Source of the DNA: Trametopsis cervina
Lineage: Eukaryota > Basidiomycota > Agaricomycetes > Polyporales > Irpicaceae
Reading direction: 5' to 3'
Length of the DNA stretch: 64,000 nucleotides
Assembly (NCBI GenBank): GCA_022385755.1
Contig: MU278365.1
Coordinates: forward strand, 124,001-188,000
Within the stretch, counting starts at the first letter, position 1. Each line of letters opens with the position of its first letter. The notes below the pieces were generated by a model that worked only from the letters and a program-made list of their open reading frames with translations, did no database searches and was not told the DNA's origin. Made by a program: the position numbers and the translations under genes. Positions 36,326 through 47,486 of the stretch are shown one piece after another.

Positions 36326-36670
36326 ACTGTTCGCTGTCTCTCAATTGAACTCGGACACCATCGGGTCCTTCGCGTAGGTCATCATGGTTGTCGCCGCCCG
36401 CTTCTTGGTCCCACTGCCAGACTATCACGTGATCGCGTTTCGTTGATGGCAAAGTTCCTCAAAGGGCTGGGACTTCGGCGGGGAGTCACCATAACTTTCC
36501 AGTGCCCTATATACATGCGCGGTCGCATTGTTCACTCCTTGTAGACATAAATCTGTGAAGCGTTCAAAGTTGGGGCTGCATTATACCAGTCTGCCTGCTA
36601 TGTCCCTTTACGACTCACGACTCGGATGGTTGCCACCCTGGCGTTCCTGTCGAACGAATGTTCTGGCTCG

Positions 36671-37204
36671 TCAAAGCTTGGATTGCTGTGCTACTTGCGG
36701 ACTATGAAGTCTCTCTAGTCCCTCTCTTGTACTCGCGCCCATAGCTACACTCTTCCTGCTCTCATTGTCCACAAACACATGAGTGTAACCTCCGACCGCA
36801 CTTGGCTCTTGCTGATCCTCCTTGAACACCCCCACCTCATATGTAACCGAGCTGTTGCCCAGCTTGGTTACTCGAAGTCCAAGGTCAAGCACATCGGGGA
36901 ACGACACTGGCGCGAAATAGTCACAGAACGAGGACACCACGAGCCCAATATGCTGTCCGCGCGGAGGGGTCAAGCCACAGTGGTTAATGAGATAGGTGTT
37001 GACGATGGAGTCGAAGAAGTGATAGTATATCGAGTTGTTGACGTGTGCGTATTGGTCGTTATCGCTCCTGTGAGCAATATCATTCATCGTTCCTTTCATG
37101 CGTGCCCTCAACTGCGGAGCTAGGGCTTACCAGCGTGTGCGATAGGAGAGCAAGTATGGATAATCGTGACGTCTTCGGGCTTTCAGCAGTTCATTTTGTG
37201 ACAT
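36671..37204 (-). CDS. Thioesterase (4HBT, hotdog-fold) family protein
   Basis: Two exons (37131-37204 and 36671-37067) joined by a 63-nt intron give 156 residues. The exon join yields LSYRTRWSDNDQYAHVNNS, the active-site region of acyl-CoA thioesterases of the hotdog fold, with the Asp residues and HVNN motif. The core SIYYHFFDSIVNTYLINHCG forms the central helix. Substrate is not known. The unspliced ORF starts at a later Met and lacks these first residues, so splicing is needed for the motif. The start at 37204 gives MSQNELLKARRR. No transit peptide is obvious. Confidence 0.85.
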
Positions 37205-37904
37205 GCTATCCACTCGATTACCGCGCAGGACAAGACCCTTCTCCTCGTGGGCGACGTATGAACAGCGCGGTGGTAGTTTGCAGTAACCCGCAGTTGATGC
37301 ATTCCGGTTTCGGCAGCTATAGGACTGCCGCTCTCACCATTACCGCTCAGGTGTGCTGGCCACAAACCCTGTTCATTCCGTCTAATGGCCATTGCCACAT
37401 CGTCGTCGCCACCTTGTCGGCAGATCTCGCTGGACGTTCGCAGAATTACGGTTATCAGGTAGATGTCAACTTGCGAATACCATCGGCGCTACAGATTGGT
37501 TGGCCGGATTGTTACGTCCTGTCGGTATCGGGGATCTTCGACTGCCCAATGACGGTCTATTCAAATGTCTTGAAGGGGTTTCGCAGGTAGAACGTGTAGT
37601 TGCCGACAGGCTGCCGCGCGCAGAGCCCCTTGGAAAGGTAACGTAAGGCGACCCCGCGTTCGTCATCGCCTGGGCTGTTTCTCATCCTCGACATGTACGG
37701 TGAGTGATGATCTGTCCTTAGCAGGCAACAGACGGTTTAAAGACTTCTTTCAAGCAGAAATCTTCGTGCAAATGATGTGCGCCGCCCACATAAAGCAACA
37801 GCCATCAGCTGCTATCAATATCATATCCAATCACATGTATTGCACAAAGACGAAGAGTCACGACGCAAATCATATGTCGCAAATTTGTAAAGGGTGTCGA
37901 GAGC

Positions 37905-38180
37905 CGTCTAGAGCCCGATATAGGCCTGTAGGCGCCCAGGTACTCCAGATAGTCTCTTTCTCGTGAGGAATTACTCCAGAGGCGTGACCCGTCTATAGAG
38001 CGCCTTTAGAGCCCGAAAGCGTCTCTAGAGATTGGACCGCCCCTCTACAGATCGGAACGCCCCTCCAGGGATTGGACCGGCTCTCTAGAGATCTGAACGA
38101 TGGTCTAGAGATCTGAGGGGCCCTCCAGACGGCGACAGGCGGCTGTGAGCCTCTAGACACCTGACAGGTCTCTAGAGAGA
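37905..38180. repeat. Degenerate TCTAGA-rich tandem repeat field
   Basis: Variants of a roughly 20-30 bp unit around TCTCTAGAGATTGGACCG and TCTCTAGAGATCTGAACG recur. Six TCTAGA hexamers lie in about 275 bp, mixed with one-base variants such as CTCTACAGATC, CTCCAGGGATTGG and CTCCAGACG. Unit length is irregular, so it is not a clean minisatellite. A similar field lies at 51409-51680. Confidence 0.7.
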
Positions 38181-38477
38181 CCACCGGCCATTGTAGAGAC
38201 GGTGAAGGCGATTCAGAGAGTGCACAAGGGTCCAGCTTACTATCTAACGAGAGTTCGTAGCCCCAGTTGTAACAGCATATTACAGTTATAGATGGTATGA
38301 TATTACCTTGTTATATATAATTGCATACAACTGTTTTTGTTTGCTTACTTCACTCTTAAGTGTTATTGAGTCTTAGAAATGTTACTATCATTGTACTGAA
38401 GCCTTGATCACTGAACGACAGCTACATGCTTTCATTTACTATATTTACTATAATGACTACCAATGAAATATTGACCT

Positions 38478-38570
38478 TAGCCGGACTTGAACCCGCAGCT
38501 TTACAGATATAGACGCTCTATGAATCACTTCGCGAGCCTCAAAACCACTACTCTACTATACCACACAATT
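38478..38570 (-). other. tRNA-like relic with A- and B-box motifs
   Basis: On the minus strand a B-box GGTTCAAGTCC (38483-38493) with near-complete T-arm pairing follows an A-box-like TAGTAGAGTAGTGG (38545-38558), about 50 nt apart. The acceptor stem does not pair with the 3' strand, and no clean anticodon arm is visible, so I do not call a functional tRNA. A degenerate tRNA gene or a tRNA-derived SINE would explain it. Confidence 0.45.
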
Positions 38571-38747
38571 GCACAACATATATAGACTATGTCGAGCCTT
38601 TAGAGCCATTTCAAAAGGCACAGTAGACTTCAACTATCTGTCGCGCAAGCCCTAGGCAGTCGTTTGGTATAGTCTCAGTGTAACTTACAGTGAAGACCAG
38701 GTATACGAGATGCATTCCAAGCCGTACATAGTTATACAAAGACTAGA

Positions 38748-40526
38748 CTAGACCGCCGCTGACCCTTTCTTCCCACCCATGCCCTTGCGGTTGCTGCGGC
38801 GTATTGCCTTATCCACAACAGCTGCATCACGTTGATTGTGCCCTTGAACATGCAACGACAGCGGTGGCGAAATGGATCGCGGCTCCGCCGCAGCTTTACC
38901 CGATGAGTGTACCGACAAACCGGACGGAGAGTACACCGGCTCAGAGGTGCTATTGGTACGACGGACGTCTGCGTTGGGGGCTGAAACATATGTTAAGAAA
39001 GACGCTGAGTCTTCTGCATCCTTCGGAGCAGAGCCTGATGCCAATTCATCGATGATGGATTCTGGTTCGCCCATGCCGACCAGACCGAAGCTGTCTTCCA
39101 GTCGTCGCATCCGAGCTGCAATCCGATCTTCTTCTTCAACCACTGCAGCATTCGCATCTGCATCAGGCTGATTCTGGCCGAACAGCTGAGCGTTGTACCA
39201 CTCAATGAGTTTCAAGGTTCCAGGATTGTACCTGCGCCACATGAAGTCCAGGTACCTACAATACGTTAGCTATCATTTCATTTTACATATAGCGGAGCTT
39301 CACTTACGTGTTGTAAAACTGCTGATAATTGTATGTCACCGTATGTTTCCTATTGCTCTGTGGAACAAAAGTGGAATCCCCTGAGGTAATGTAGACGAGC
39401 TGCGGCAAATATGTGAAGGCGATGAAGTATTTGAGAAGAGGAAATAACCCACTACTGTTGCCGCAAGTGCTATCAGAGGGGGAGTAACGGTCTTGAGCTG
39501 CCATATATACGCCCTTGACAGCGTATTTGTTGCAGAGCGTCCTCGAGGGGCATTTTGGCCGAAAAGGCCTCCTAAGAGGATCTGCAGATTTGGACTCAGT
39601 ATGTGATCAATACCAGTACGTGTGAGCGCTGTGCTTACGACGAGAATCCTCCTACTCTTGAAGAGCCAGCCTCCTTCGTCAACATGACCCGGTTCGAAGA
39701 GCACATCACAAATTGCCTCGTTGGATGTGCGAGGCAAAAGCCTTTGCAGCTCAGGACATGCTTTCCGCTCAGAAGGAGAAGATAGAGATGACTTGGGAAG
39801 GTTCAAGTCGGCGAAGATATACTCAACATTAGCGACAGAGGCAATGTGCACGAATTTCGCCCGATCTTGGGTGCCAACCACGAACTAAGATTGATGAGCA
39901 TGTGAAACAGAAGATAAGTACTTGTGACGTACACCATCGGTAATGTCTATAGCCTTTCCCAGCAGCGAGAGTATCTCGGGATCTGTTGAGAGGTAGTCCC
40001 AGGCCTGGGCCTGCCGCACAAGGATGGGGTCAGCGACTTGTTCGCTAGGATCTTCCAAGTCAACGTCCGGGCGTTCGGAAGTCAAAGTGCTGATCCAGCT
40101 GCGCTCAACCCAAGGATAGCATAGAAGAGTATACTTGCGCCCGAAGTCGGCTGCCCTCCAGTACACAGAGCGAACTTTAACACCGGCTTCGTCTACCTCA
40201 GAATCCGCATTCCCTCTGCCAGGTTGACGCCGCCCACGTGAGTTACATTGCACATGCTCTTGCTCCTGCATTTGTCGAATCCGCTCTTGAAGTTCTTGTT
40301 CTTTGAGCTGAGACCGACGAAGAGCCTTGAAGCGAGTCAGCTCACTGAGACACAAGACATATATGACATTTACCTCGTTAGCTTTTGCTAAAGCCACGGA
40401 GGCTTCCGTCACTTCTGGGCGGGCATTACGAGTACCATTATCCATTCGGCCACCATGGTGTCGGATGCGAGGTGGTTCGGGGTAGTCCTCCTCGTCCTCA
40501 CTATAATTGCTGATGCTTCGGGACAT
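38748..40526 (-). CDS. Agaricomycete-type hypothetical protein, 525 aa
   Basis: Five exons (40374-40526, 39933-40325, 39453-39884, 39308-39399, 38748-39255) give 525 residues. The N-terminal third is charged and low complexity (DEEDYPEPPR) with a coiled-coil-like stretch (LKEQELQERIRQMQEQEH). The middle resembles a recurrent, unnamed basidiomycete protein type, with APRGRSATNTLSRAYIWQLK, VTPPLIALAATV and a YNYQQFYN block. A low-complexity acidic/Ser-rich tail follows. The first intron (48 nt, in frame) could be retained. I recognise no catalytic motif. Such proteins are often lineage-specific and dispersed near repeats, which fits its setting. An upstream ATG at 40688 is in frame but less likely. 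Confidence 0.7.
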
Positions 40527-42878
40527 GGTGAAGGTGCGAGGGATGGGAAAGAAGCCACGGGCAAAACGTACCTCGCGTCGAATCATGGACATCTTATAGT
40601 GATTGAGATCACCTTGCTTCATCGATGCATGGCCTACACAGCAGTCGGGATAGATAATTTGAATTTCGGGTGATCTTGAGACCTTCAAGTTGCGCTAGGC
40701 GTTCTGTTAAGTGAACGAGTTAGTGTCTTATCAATGAGCAAACATGAGGAATACTGCGCAAGAGCCGATATCTTGAACTACATCAGAATGTGCTGCAGGC
40801 GTGTTCAATGCATGTGAGTAGTCTTCTGACCGCTCAGATACCTGCCGGATCATACCAAAACTAATCCACCTGCATCCTGCAGAAAATGAGGGCGTCGTTG
40901 AGTCATAACAAATAGAATATATTGCACTGGGCATCGGCATACCTGGTGTGGCAGATGCCATCTCAGCAGAAGGCTTTGTCGCGGTATTTGTTGGCTGTGA
41001 AGTGGCGTCAGCCGTTCCATCGTCAGTCATCTTTGTACCTTGCACTAACAGGGCCCCGATGTACACGAGGCTGTAGAGATAAGAGACACGGCGCATTCTG
41101 ATTTTATTGATGAAGTATTGCTCCCATAGGCCATGGCAGAATTTGGTGGTCCATCCATTGGAAACTCAGGCTTGAACCGCGGGTTTCAGGTGCTGCCGTT
41201 GGACCCTTCGATGTCGCAATTTCAGCTGTATATCCGGCCACTTTTGCGCAAAACATCCAGTTTGCCTCTCCTCGAGGCGGTGCAGACATCATCTGTAGCA
41301 AGATCGTACCGCCGTTCCCCGACACGACCACGTTGGCAATAGTCAGCGCATTGGCAGCTTACACGAGGGCGAGTATGACAGTATCAATCTCGGGAAGCCT
41401 GATCGCGAGAGTGTGGAAGGTCTTGGGAGGCTTTCGGTCGGGTAGCGCGCCACCTCTGCGACCATGCAGCATCTTCCTCTTGCGGCGATTAAGCCCCGTC
41501 TCACGTTCCGTCTTGTTATGCTCAATCTCATGTAGTTGAACTGCAGAATGAACACGATCGCTTGATCTATAGAGCCCGTGCCTGTCCTCAGCGATGGCAG
41601 CAAGGACGTGCATAGGTCATCGTCTTGGACGAGTATCTCAGGCGCGATAGTAGGATCTGCAACAGCTGTCATCAGCCCACTAACCGGTCAGACTCCCACA
41701 GACACTCACCATTTAGATTTCATGCAAACATGTCCCGCAGTTTATTGTGGTCGATGTTGAATTCAAGCACGAGCATCTCCGGTCGCTGCGCATCCTGCGT
41801 CTTAACAATTCACGATCTACGAACCCTAGTCAGCCCAACCCCATCGCTGCACACATCAAAAAAGAAAAAAAAATGATCAATACGCACAGCTTAAACCCCT
41901 TCTCTTCCTAGTCTTGCCTCCCATCCCGCAGTCGCTTTGAGCCCACAATATCGAACATCGACCCACGTCTGCGAGCCGCCGTCGAGTTCGCCGCAGGGTC
42001 CTTCTCCCACCACGACCCCGTCTTTGTAATGATCTCCCACACGTCTCTGTTTATATGCTCCGTTTGAACCGTTCCTCGTGTTCCCGGTCAATCTTCATGC
42101 ATACCTGCACCGCCGTCACCTTGTCTTCGCCCAGCATGCAAACGTCCGCGTCCCGCTCCGCAAGTGGCACAATCGCACAACGCGCGCCACCTTCGGATTC
42201 GAATTCATGTTTGCGGGCAGCGGAGGCAGAGCATGCGAGCCTCTGCTGGCAGCGGGACGCTCGTTAGTACTACTGCAGGCAGTGTAGAGACAGCAGCAGA
42301 CGATGCTGTGATGACGCGCGCGGGGCTGGGGGCGTTGAAGATGTTGCTGGTCAGCACGCGCACAATGCTCGTCACGACGCCAAGAATGCCTGCTGAGCTG
42401 AGGTTCCTGTCCATCCCGTTCAGGGGCACCTATGTCATCGCACCTAGAGGGAACGGCGAGCTGATCGACAGAGGCACAAGTCTTCGCGAGGTGTTTGCGG
42501 GATCTTGACATTGAGCAGTCCGAGGGCCCGCATTTGTGCTCATCGAGAACTCGCGTAGATTGACGGTTGTGACGTTCCGCGCCGTATTGCTCTCCACTAT
42601 CTCCACTGTCCCCATTCCCATTCCCATCATAAACATCCCAATGCTACTCGCACCCTTCTTATGTGACACGACTCTCCACCCAGATAGACAAAGAGGGGTC
42701 GCTTGAGACATGACACCTGCGCAGGACTAAGGTGACGACAACGGGGAGGTTGAAGACCGTGTATGAGAAACCGTTTGACGAGGGCGGCAATGACGACTTA
42801 CTTTGGCTTTGGTGCCACCGTCTGTGAGGATTAGGGGGCGTGCACGAGGGAGACGATCCTATCGTATAAAAGGCCAAG
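40527..42878. other. Unresolved stretch with fragmentary ORFs
   Basis: Several minus-strand ORFs show local protein-like sequence but I could not assemble a gene. The ORF 40731-41096 begins with a hydrophobic MRRVSYLYSLVYIGALLVQ, resembling a signal peptide. ORFs at 41104-41331 and 41359-41613 have unrelated frames. ORFs at 42205-42429 and 42430-42711 (NIFNAPSPARVI; KGASSIGMFMMGMGMG) can be joined by a plausible 48-nt intron, and a possible upstream exon reaches 42895. None is a family I know. It may be a decaying gene or several small ones. Confidence 0.3.
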
Positions 42879-43805
42879 CTAAGCGGCGGCATCACTTAGG
42901 GTCGAGAACAGAGTTGCGACGTCTCGTTTAAGCTGGGAGAATCTGCCATCAAGGACCAATTACGATAGTATGAATAATTTACGCATACCTGCTGCCTCTC
43001 TGCCAGTCTCGACCTGACCTTCTCTAATAAAGCTTTCGGCAACCAATCTATCAACTCGTCCTTGACTTCCCACCTCCATATCTGCCATGCTGCGGGCACC
43101 CGTCCGTTGGGTGCTTCAGACGCATCCAAGCCATAGTTAGACTGGCTAGCTACGGATTTGATCGCCCTCTCAATCACATCCAGCGGGAGCGCAGCCGACA
43201 CAGTGCTGCTAGAATCCTCGTCGTCCTCGTCTTGCGCAGGTAAGAGCTCGTGTTGGATATGTTTCGACAATGCTTGGAGGGTTTTGTCACTGATATCCGG
43301 ACGGGTAAGGACGCGATGAGTTCTTCTTCCTTGTATATAAGAGGCACATACCTCTCGTGAACTAGTTTAGCAATCAACGGTTTGTGCTCTTCAGGGATCG
43401 TCTTCAGGGGCGTGTCCTTAGCCTCTATCCTTTGCTCGAGCATTTCACGGAATTTGACAGTTTCTGAGAGTGAATATAGAGTGGTGAACACGGTGCTTCG
43501 AGGGATTGCCACGTCTCATAACCCAGAACGCACCTTGCAAAGTCTCGGACATTTTATGGAATGCTAATGACTTCTGCTTGAAAACAGGCTTGCCATTCTT
43601 CAGTTCCACGAGCAGTACTCTCTCTTGTTTCTCCTCTGTTGCTAATTGGCCCATGTTTAATGTGAGTGATACGCGTCCCGTGATATTCCAGTCGTCACCG
43701 TACCTGTCGGTGTACTGTCGGAGGCGGCGACTGTGCTGACAGTCAGCCTCTTATTCCAATGAGCCGCACAAGTAACGTACCCTTATTCATATCTGCGTCC
43801 GCCAT
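42879..43805 (-). CDS. CAF-1 large-subunit-like protein (p150/Cac1-type), 208 aa
   Basis: Six exons (43781-43805, 43704-43730, 43534-43641, 43352-43463, 42989-43289, 42879-42932) keep frame throughout. The product runs LVELKNGKPVFKQKSLAFH, then VKFREMLEQRIEAKD, IPEEHKPLIAKLVHESDK, and VPAAWQIWRWEVKDELIDW. I recall this series from basidiomycete chromatin assembly factor 1 subunit A proteins, which deposit H3-H4 behind replication forks; this is recollection, not a search. Those are usually longer with a charged KER region, missing here, so this is either a short paralogue or an incomplete model. Its ATG lies inside the 3' end of the SIP5-like ORF, 19 bp before that stop, on the same strand. 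Introns are 50-70 nt. Confidence 0.6.
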
Positions 43806-45708
43806 GACCGACATGGATCAAAGTGGCGGCAGGATGTTGTGAGAGTCGTGAAGGACGGGGTAGAATTCGCGAGTGTGACACGCGTCGCAGCAGTGACCGT
43901 GGCACGGATGTGACAGTACGCGATTAACCTATCACACTCGCGTTTACTCACGCGGCGTGGCGTCAGAGTCTGCCTGTCATACACCCCTCCATTCTGCGTG
44001 TCCTCGCTCACGACAGACGAGGCAAACGACATAGACCGTATAGGCGGCGGCAGCCCAGCCGGTTCAGCTCGTCCAGGTTCAGCTGACGGAGCATTCTCAT
44101 CATGCGCCGGGGTGGGCTCGTTAGGGGGAGGCGCAGTGATGATAGGGATAGGGATGGCAGGTGTTTCATCTCTCGTCCGTGAGACCTCGGGAGGGGGAGC
44201 AGGAGGAGACTGCGGTTGGGAAGCGGGAGCCGCTGCTTCTTGCTCCGGAGGCGTCGCAACTGCCGTGGCTGCTGTGGTGGCGCTCCTGAGCGCGGCTTCC
44301 AAGGCGCTCATAGACGTACGGCCCCATGCTGTGCTCATTTCCGGGGAAACTCGTGGGGGTGAGGATGAGCGGGGGTCTGCGCTGGAAGTACGTGCATTGG
44401 ATGAGGAAGGGGACAAACTGGCAGGAGCTTCAGTGCTCGAGGGTGCGTTGGTAGGCGCAGCACTTGATGAAGACCCTGCGTTCGGCTCTGCAGGCCCAGC
44501 TGCAGAACCACCAGCATCGCGCTTCTTCTTTTCCTCCTCCTCTCGCTGCTTCCGTTGCTGCTCCTCATGGTCAATTAACGACAGCCGCATCGCTTCCATA
44601 ATCATCAGCTGCAAGATATCACAGCATAACTCAGCACGGTCAACATAAGGGCATTCCTTCTTGAGTAACATACCTCCTCCAGATCCTGTCCACCCATACC
44701 CATGTTCCCAAGGAACTGGTTAAGCTCCTGGTTCTGCTGTCTCCTCCTCGCGCGTCTACTTCCTCTCTCAACACTCCCACTGCTCTCCGGCTGCTCGACC
44801 TGCTGGACCTCCTCAGGCGGGATCGCATGCACCCTCCCGCTCGTGATCCCAATCGGGATGAGACGATCGCCCACCTGCCGCATGACGATTCTGCGGTTCG
44901 CACGGCGCTGCACCGTCGCGCGGACAGCGGCCAACTTGGCCTCCCAGTCCGGTCGGATTTGATCTGCGCGAGAAAATAGGTGTCAGCGAACGCATGCGCT
45001 TTTATGTACGCGTGAGGCCGCGCCCGCAGCCCGTGCACGCGCGCTATGTATCTCACCGATTGTGACCACCTCCGGCGCGTCTGCACCAAAGCTCTTGCGC
45101 CGCTTCTTCATTGCATTTGCGGGGTTTGAAGCTTCTGCTGTAGTCTTTATGGTATCGAACGATGCGGGTGGCGTCTGAGGGAGCGCGAGGGTCGCATGAG
45201 AGGTGTTAGGAATCCAGTTACGATATGTGGCGGTGAAACAGGATACGTACATAGCCGTCACTGTTGATGCCCGCTCGCCACGGTGGAGCAGTGTATACGA
45301 CACCAAAATTCTCCTGGACACAATATGGACATGAAGCTGGTTCAGAGACGAGATGAGTAGTGGTCGGGTCAGCGCGCTTGATCTGTACGAAGCATTCGGT
45401 GCAAATGGTCTGATCGCAGCACCGAGAGTGATTGATGTTAGAGGGGTAATACTGCAACAAGAGGGATTTAGCTGAAGGAGCACAACATGGAGCAAAGGGA
45501 TACACACCAGGAAACATATTGGACACTCAGCCGCGTCTCGATATATGCCAACTTCCGGTTGTTTGGGAGATTCCTTTGATGCGTCCTTTGATGAGGCACT
45601 CGGCCTCTTGTGGTGTGTCCTCGAGGAGCTAGATGTCACGGACACCGTGTCTGCTCGTGTGCCGGCGGTATCCGCATCGGGAGTCTCCTGCGGCTGAGGC
45701 TCCTTCAT
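43787..45708 (-). CDS. SIP5-like RING-type protein
   Basis: Five exons (45508-45708, 45251-45451, 45057-45174, 44674-44963, 43787-44608) give 543 residues. Sip5 in yeast interacts with Snf1 kinase and the Reg1/Glc7 phosphatase; the role here is inferred. The RING-like zinc region begins [19 protein letters not shown], goes on [12 protein letters not shown] and ends [31 protein letters not shown] is the next conserved part. The C-terminal 270 residues are Ser/Pro/Ala-rich low complexity. Upstream of the Met at 45708 the frame still encodes DPLFYRPLEDYEESWDDEQIL, a segment shared with yeast Sip5, but a TAG closes it near 45795 and no in-frame Met was found. An upstream exon is therefore likely missing from my model. 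The last residues after 43960 may be intronic. Confidence 0.75.
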
Positions 45709-45876
45709 GTGTGCCAGAATCTGCTCGTCGTCCCAGGACTCTTCATAGTCCTCAAGCGGTCTATAGAACAGGGGGTCTATCTGTATGACGGGATACAGGA
45801 TCTACAAACGGGCCGTCCTGCGGGGCGAGCGAAGGCCTCCATTAGCAAATGACGGACGTGGGACAGCGCAAGTCGC

Positions 45877-46340
45877 TTACCAGATGATAGCGTAGAATGA
45901 CGCTGCCATGATGTAGTACGCTGCGACGTTGTTCATGTGCACATGTATCGCTATCTACCATCCCCTCCTCTCAGCTCCAATTTCTTTCAACTAGAGAAAA
46001 GCAACATAGACGCACCGGAATGAGGCACGTGCATGAACACAGCAACAATCTGCACAAGTACGAGTAGCAACGAGAAGAAGGTGCACGCGTTGTCCCACCA
46101 ATACCGCTCGCAATGGAGGTAACGCCTAAAGGCCGTACTCGCGAGCGCAAAGAACGAGCATGCTGCTGAGGTCACTGTGGGCGTGTGGGCAGGCAGGTTG
46201 GGCGAGGAGAGTACAGCAGGTGAGGACGAGGGCGGGCGTACACAGCGGGTGATCGGTGTGATGGTGTGACGAAGCGATCAGACGGGACGGGATTGGGATT
46301 ATGATGGAGTTCAATGAGCATTGCGGTGTTTCGGTACATA
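45877..46340 (-). CDS. Small predicted membrane protein, start unresolved
   Basis: The reliable part encodes YWWDNACTFFSLLLVLVQIV and continues HVPHSAYYIMAASFYAIIW with two membrane segments, joined by a 95-nt intron (45921-46015). It ends at TAA 45877-45879. Upstream the frame is open but without Met to a TGA near 46270. A different frame begins MYRNTAMLIELHHNPNP at about 46350, suggesting a further intron I could not place in phase. No family is recognised. It lies directly upstream of the SIP5-like gene on the same strand, so its tail could instead be part of that gene's missing 5' end. Confidence 0.4.
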
Positions 46341-46499
46341 GTGGGGGCGAGAGCACCGACATTTCTTTAAGCTGAATGAGCGAAGTCGACGGACATAGCG
46401 GTAGCAGCGCGGCGGGTACGGGAGGAGGGATGTGGAGGGGAGGAAAGGACAGAAAGGGCGAAGGAAAGATGGGATGAGCAGTATCACGCTGTCAACCTT

Positions 46500-47400
46500 T
46501 CAGTTAGCCGCTATTCGTTTGCTATGAAGTGGGTGGGGTGTGGGTACGCATCGACGAACTGGCAGATGGCGACTTGCTTGTCGAGCGGACATTGGAGTGA
46601 GAGCGGATTATTCAACGTTCCAAGAGGCTCGTAGACCTGTGAGAAGGTGATTTCTTCAGTCACGGGGGTTGTAAAGAGGTTGTGCATATCCAAAAGAGCT
46701 GGGTGGTCGTCACGAGCAAGGCAAGAATGAAGAGCATGCCGACACGATGGAGGCGCTGTAGTCGCGAGTCAGCGTCGGAACTAGTGTACGGCATAGTGAA
46801 GCTTGCACGTAGACATACCTTTTGCACGGTAGAGGATCCTCTCATATAGCCTTCTTCTGTGAATAATTAGTGCACATGGAATCAAGAGCATACTAATGCT
46901 TAAGGTATTTGTAGAGAACAGAGGCACAATGAGAGGTAGCACAGGGGTGGAGGAGTTTTCATGCAGAGGGGCACGTCTTAGCACTGCGTCGGGGAGGCAT
47001 CAAAACGCAATGCATGACGGCTCCTCACATGCTTCCCACCCCTGCTGGCCGTTGGGGATAGACAGCCATAGAGTAAGTGATGGCTGTAGGCAAGTCCGCG
47101 TTCCCACCACGCCAGTATCATGAAAGCATGGCAGTTGGCGACGTATGAGGTGAAAGAGTAAGAGGATGAGTACATAGTTCGCAGTAGTGAAATAAAGAGA
47201 AAGGTGAACACACGTTCCTGCCATGCTAGCATCACCAAAGCATGACAGTTAGTGGCTGTAAGATGACGGAATAAAGACAGAATGAAGGGAGGGGTTAAGG
47301 ACACACGCTGGCATTGGTGTGAGTTCCATACTGCGCGCTCGGCTAAGTAGGAGATCAAACACATCCTTTGTGGTGTTTCCTTTTTCGGAGTACACAACGA
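46500..47400 (-). other. Possible membrane-protein gene with internal duplication
   Basis: Minus-strand ORFs suggest a multi-exon gene: hydrophobic stretches appear at SISMLLIPCALIIHRRRLY and VGMLFILALLVTTTQLFW, separated by an intron-like GTATGTCT...CTACAG. Another piece reads EITFSQVYEPLGTLNNPLSL. Further upstream, two related segments of about 40 bp occur at 47103-47140 and 47217-47254. I could not build a continuous frame, so no CDS is called. A degenerate gene is possible. Confidence 0.3.
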
Positions 47401-47486
47401 AATTGATTCAAGGCCATTGAGCTATTGGCAACATTCAGACAGCATATATAGGGTCAAATTGATTAGAAAGGCTGCAGTATATACGT

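Larger units (their letters stand above)
37205..38747. other. Gene-poor stretch with repeats
   Basis: About 1.5 kb without a convincing gene. It holds a TCTAGA-rich degenerate repeat field (37905-38180), an AT-rich stretch (38270-38470) and a tRNA-like relic (38478-38570). Short ORFs at 37045-37590 look accidental. Confidence 0.5.

Noticed and set aside
37985..38180. A CRISPR array
   Set aside because: Units are irregular, degenerate and not separated by unique spacers of constant size; the genome is fungal.
38471..38572. A functional tRNA gene on the minus strand
   Set aside because: A and B boxes exist and the T arm nearly pairs, but the acceptor stem cannot be paired and no anticodon arm was evident.
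43787..46362. A biosynthetic or toxin cluster
   Set aside because: The genes are a RING-type protein, a chromatin-assembly-like protein and membrane pieces, with no biosynthetic or toxin domain.
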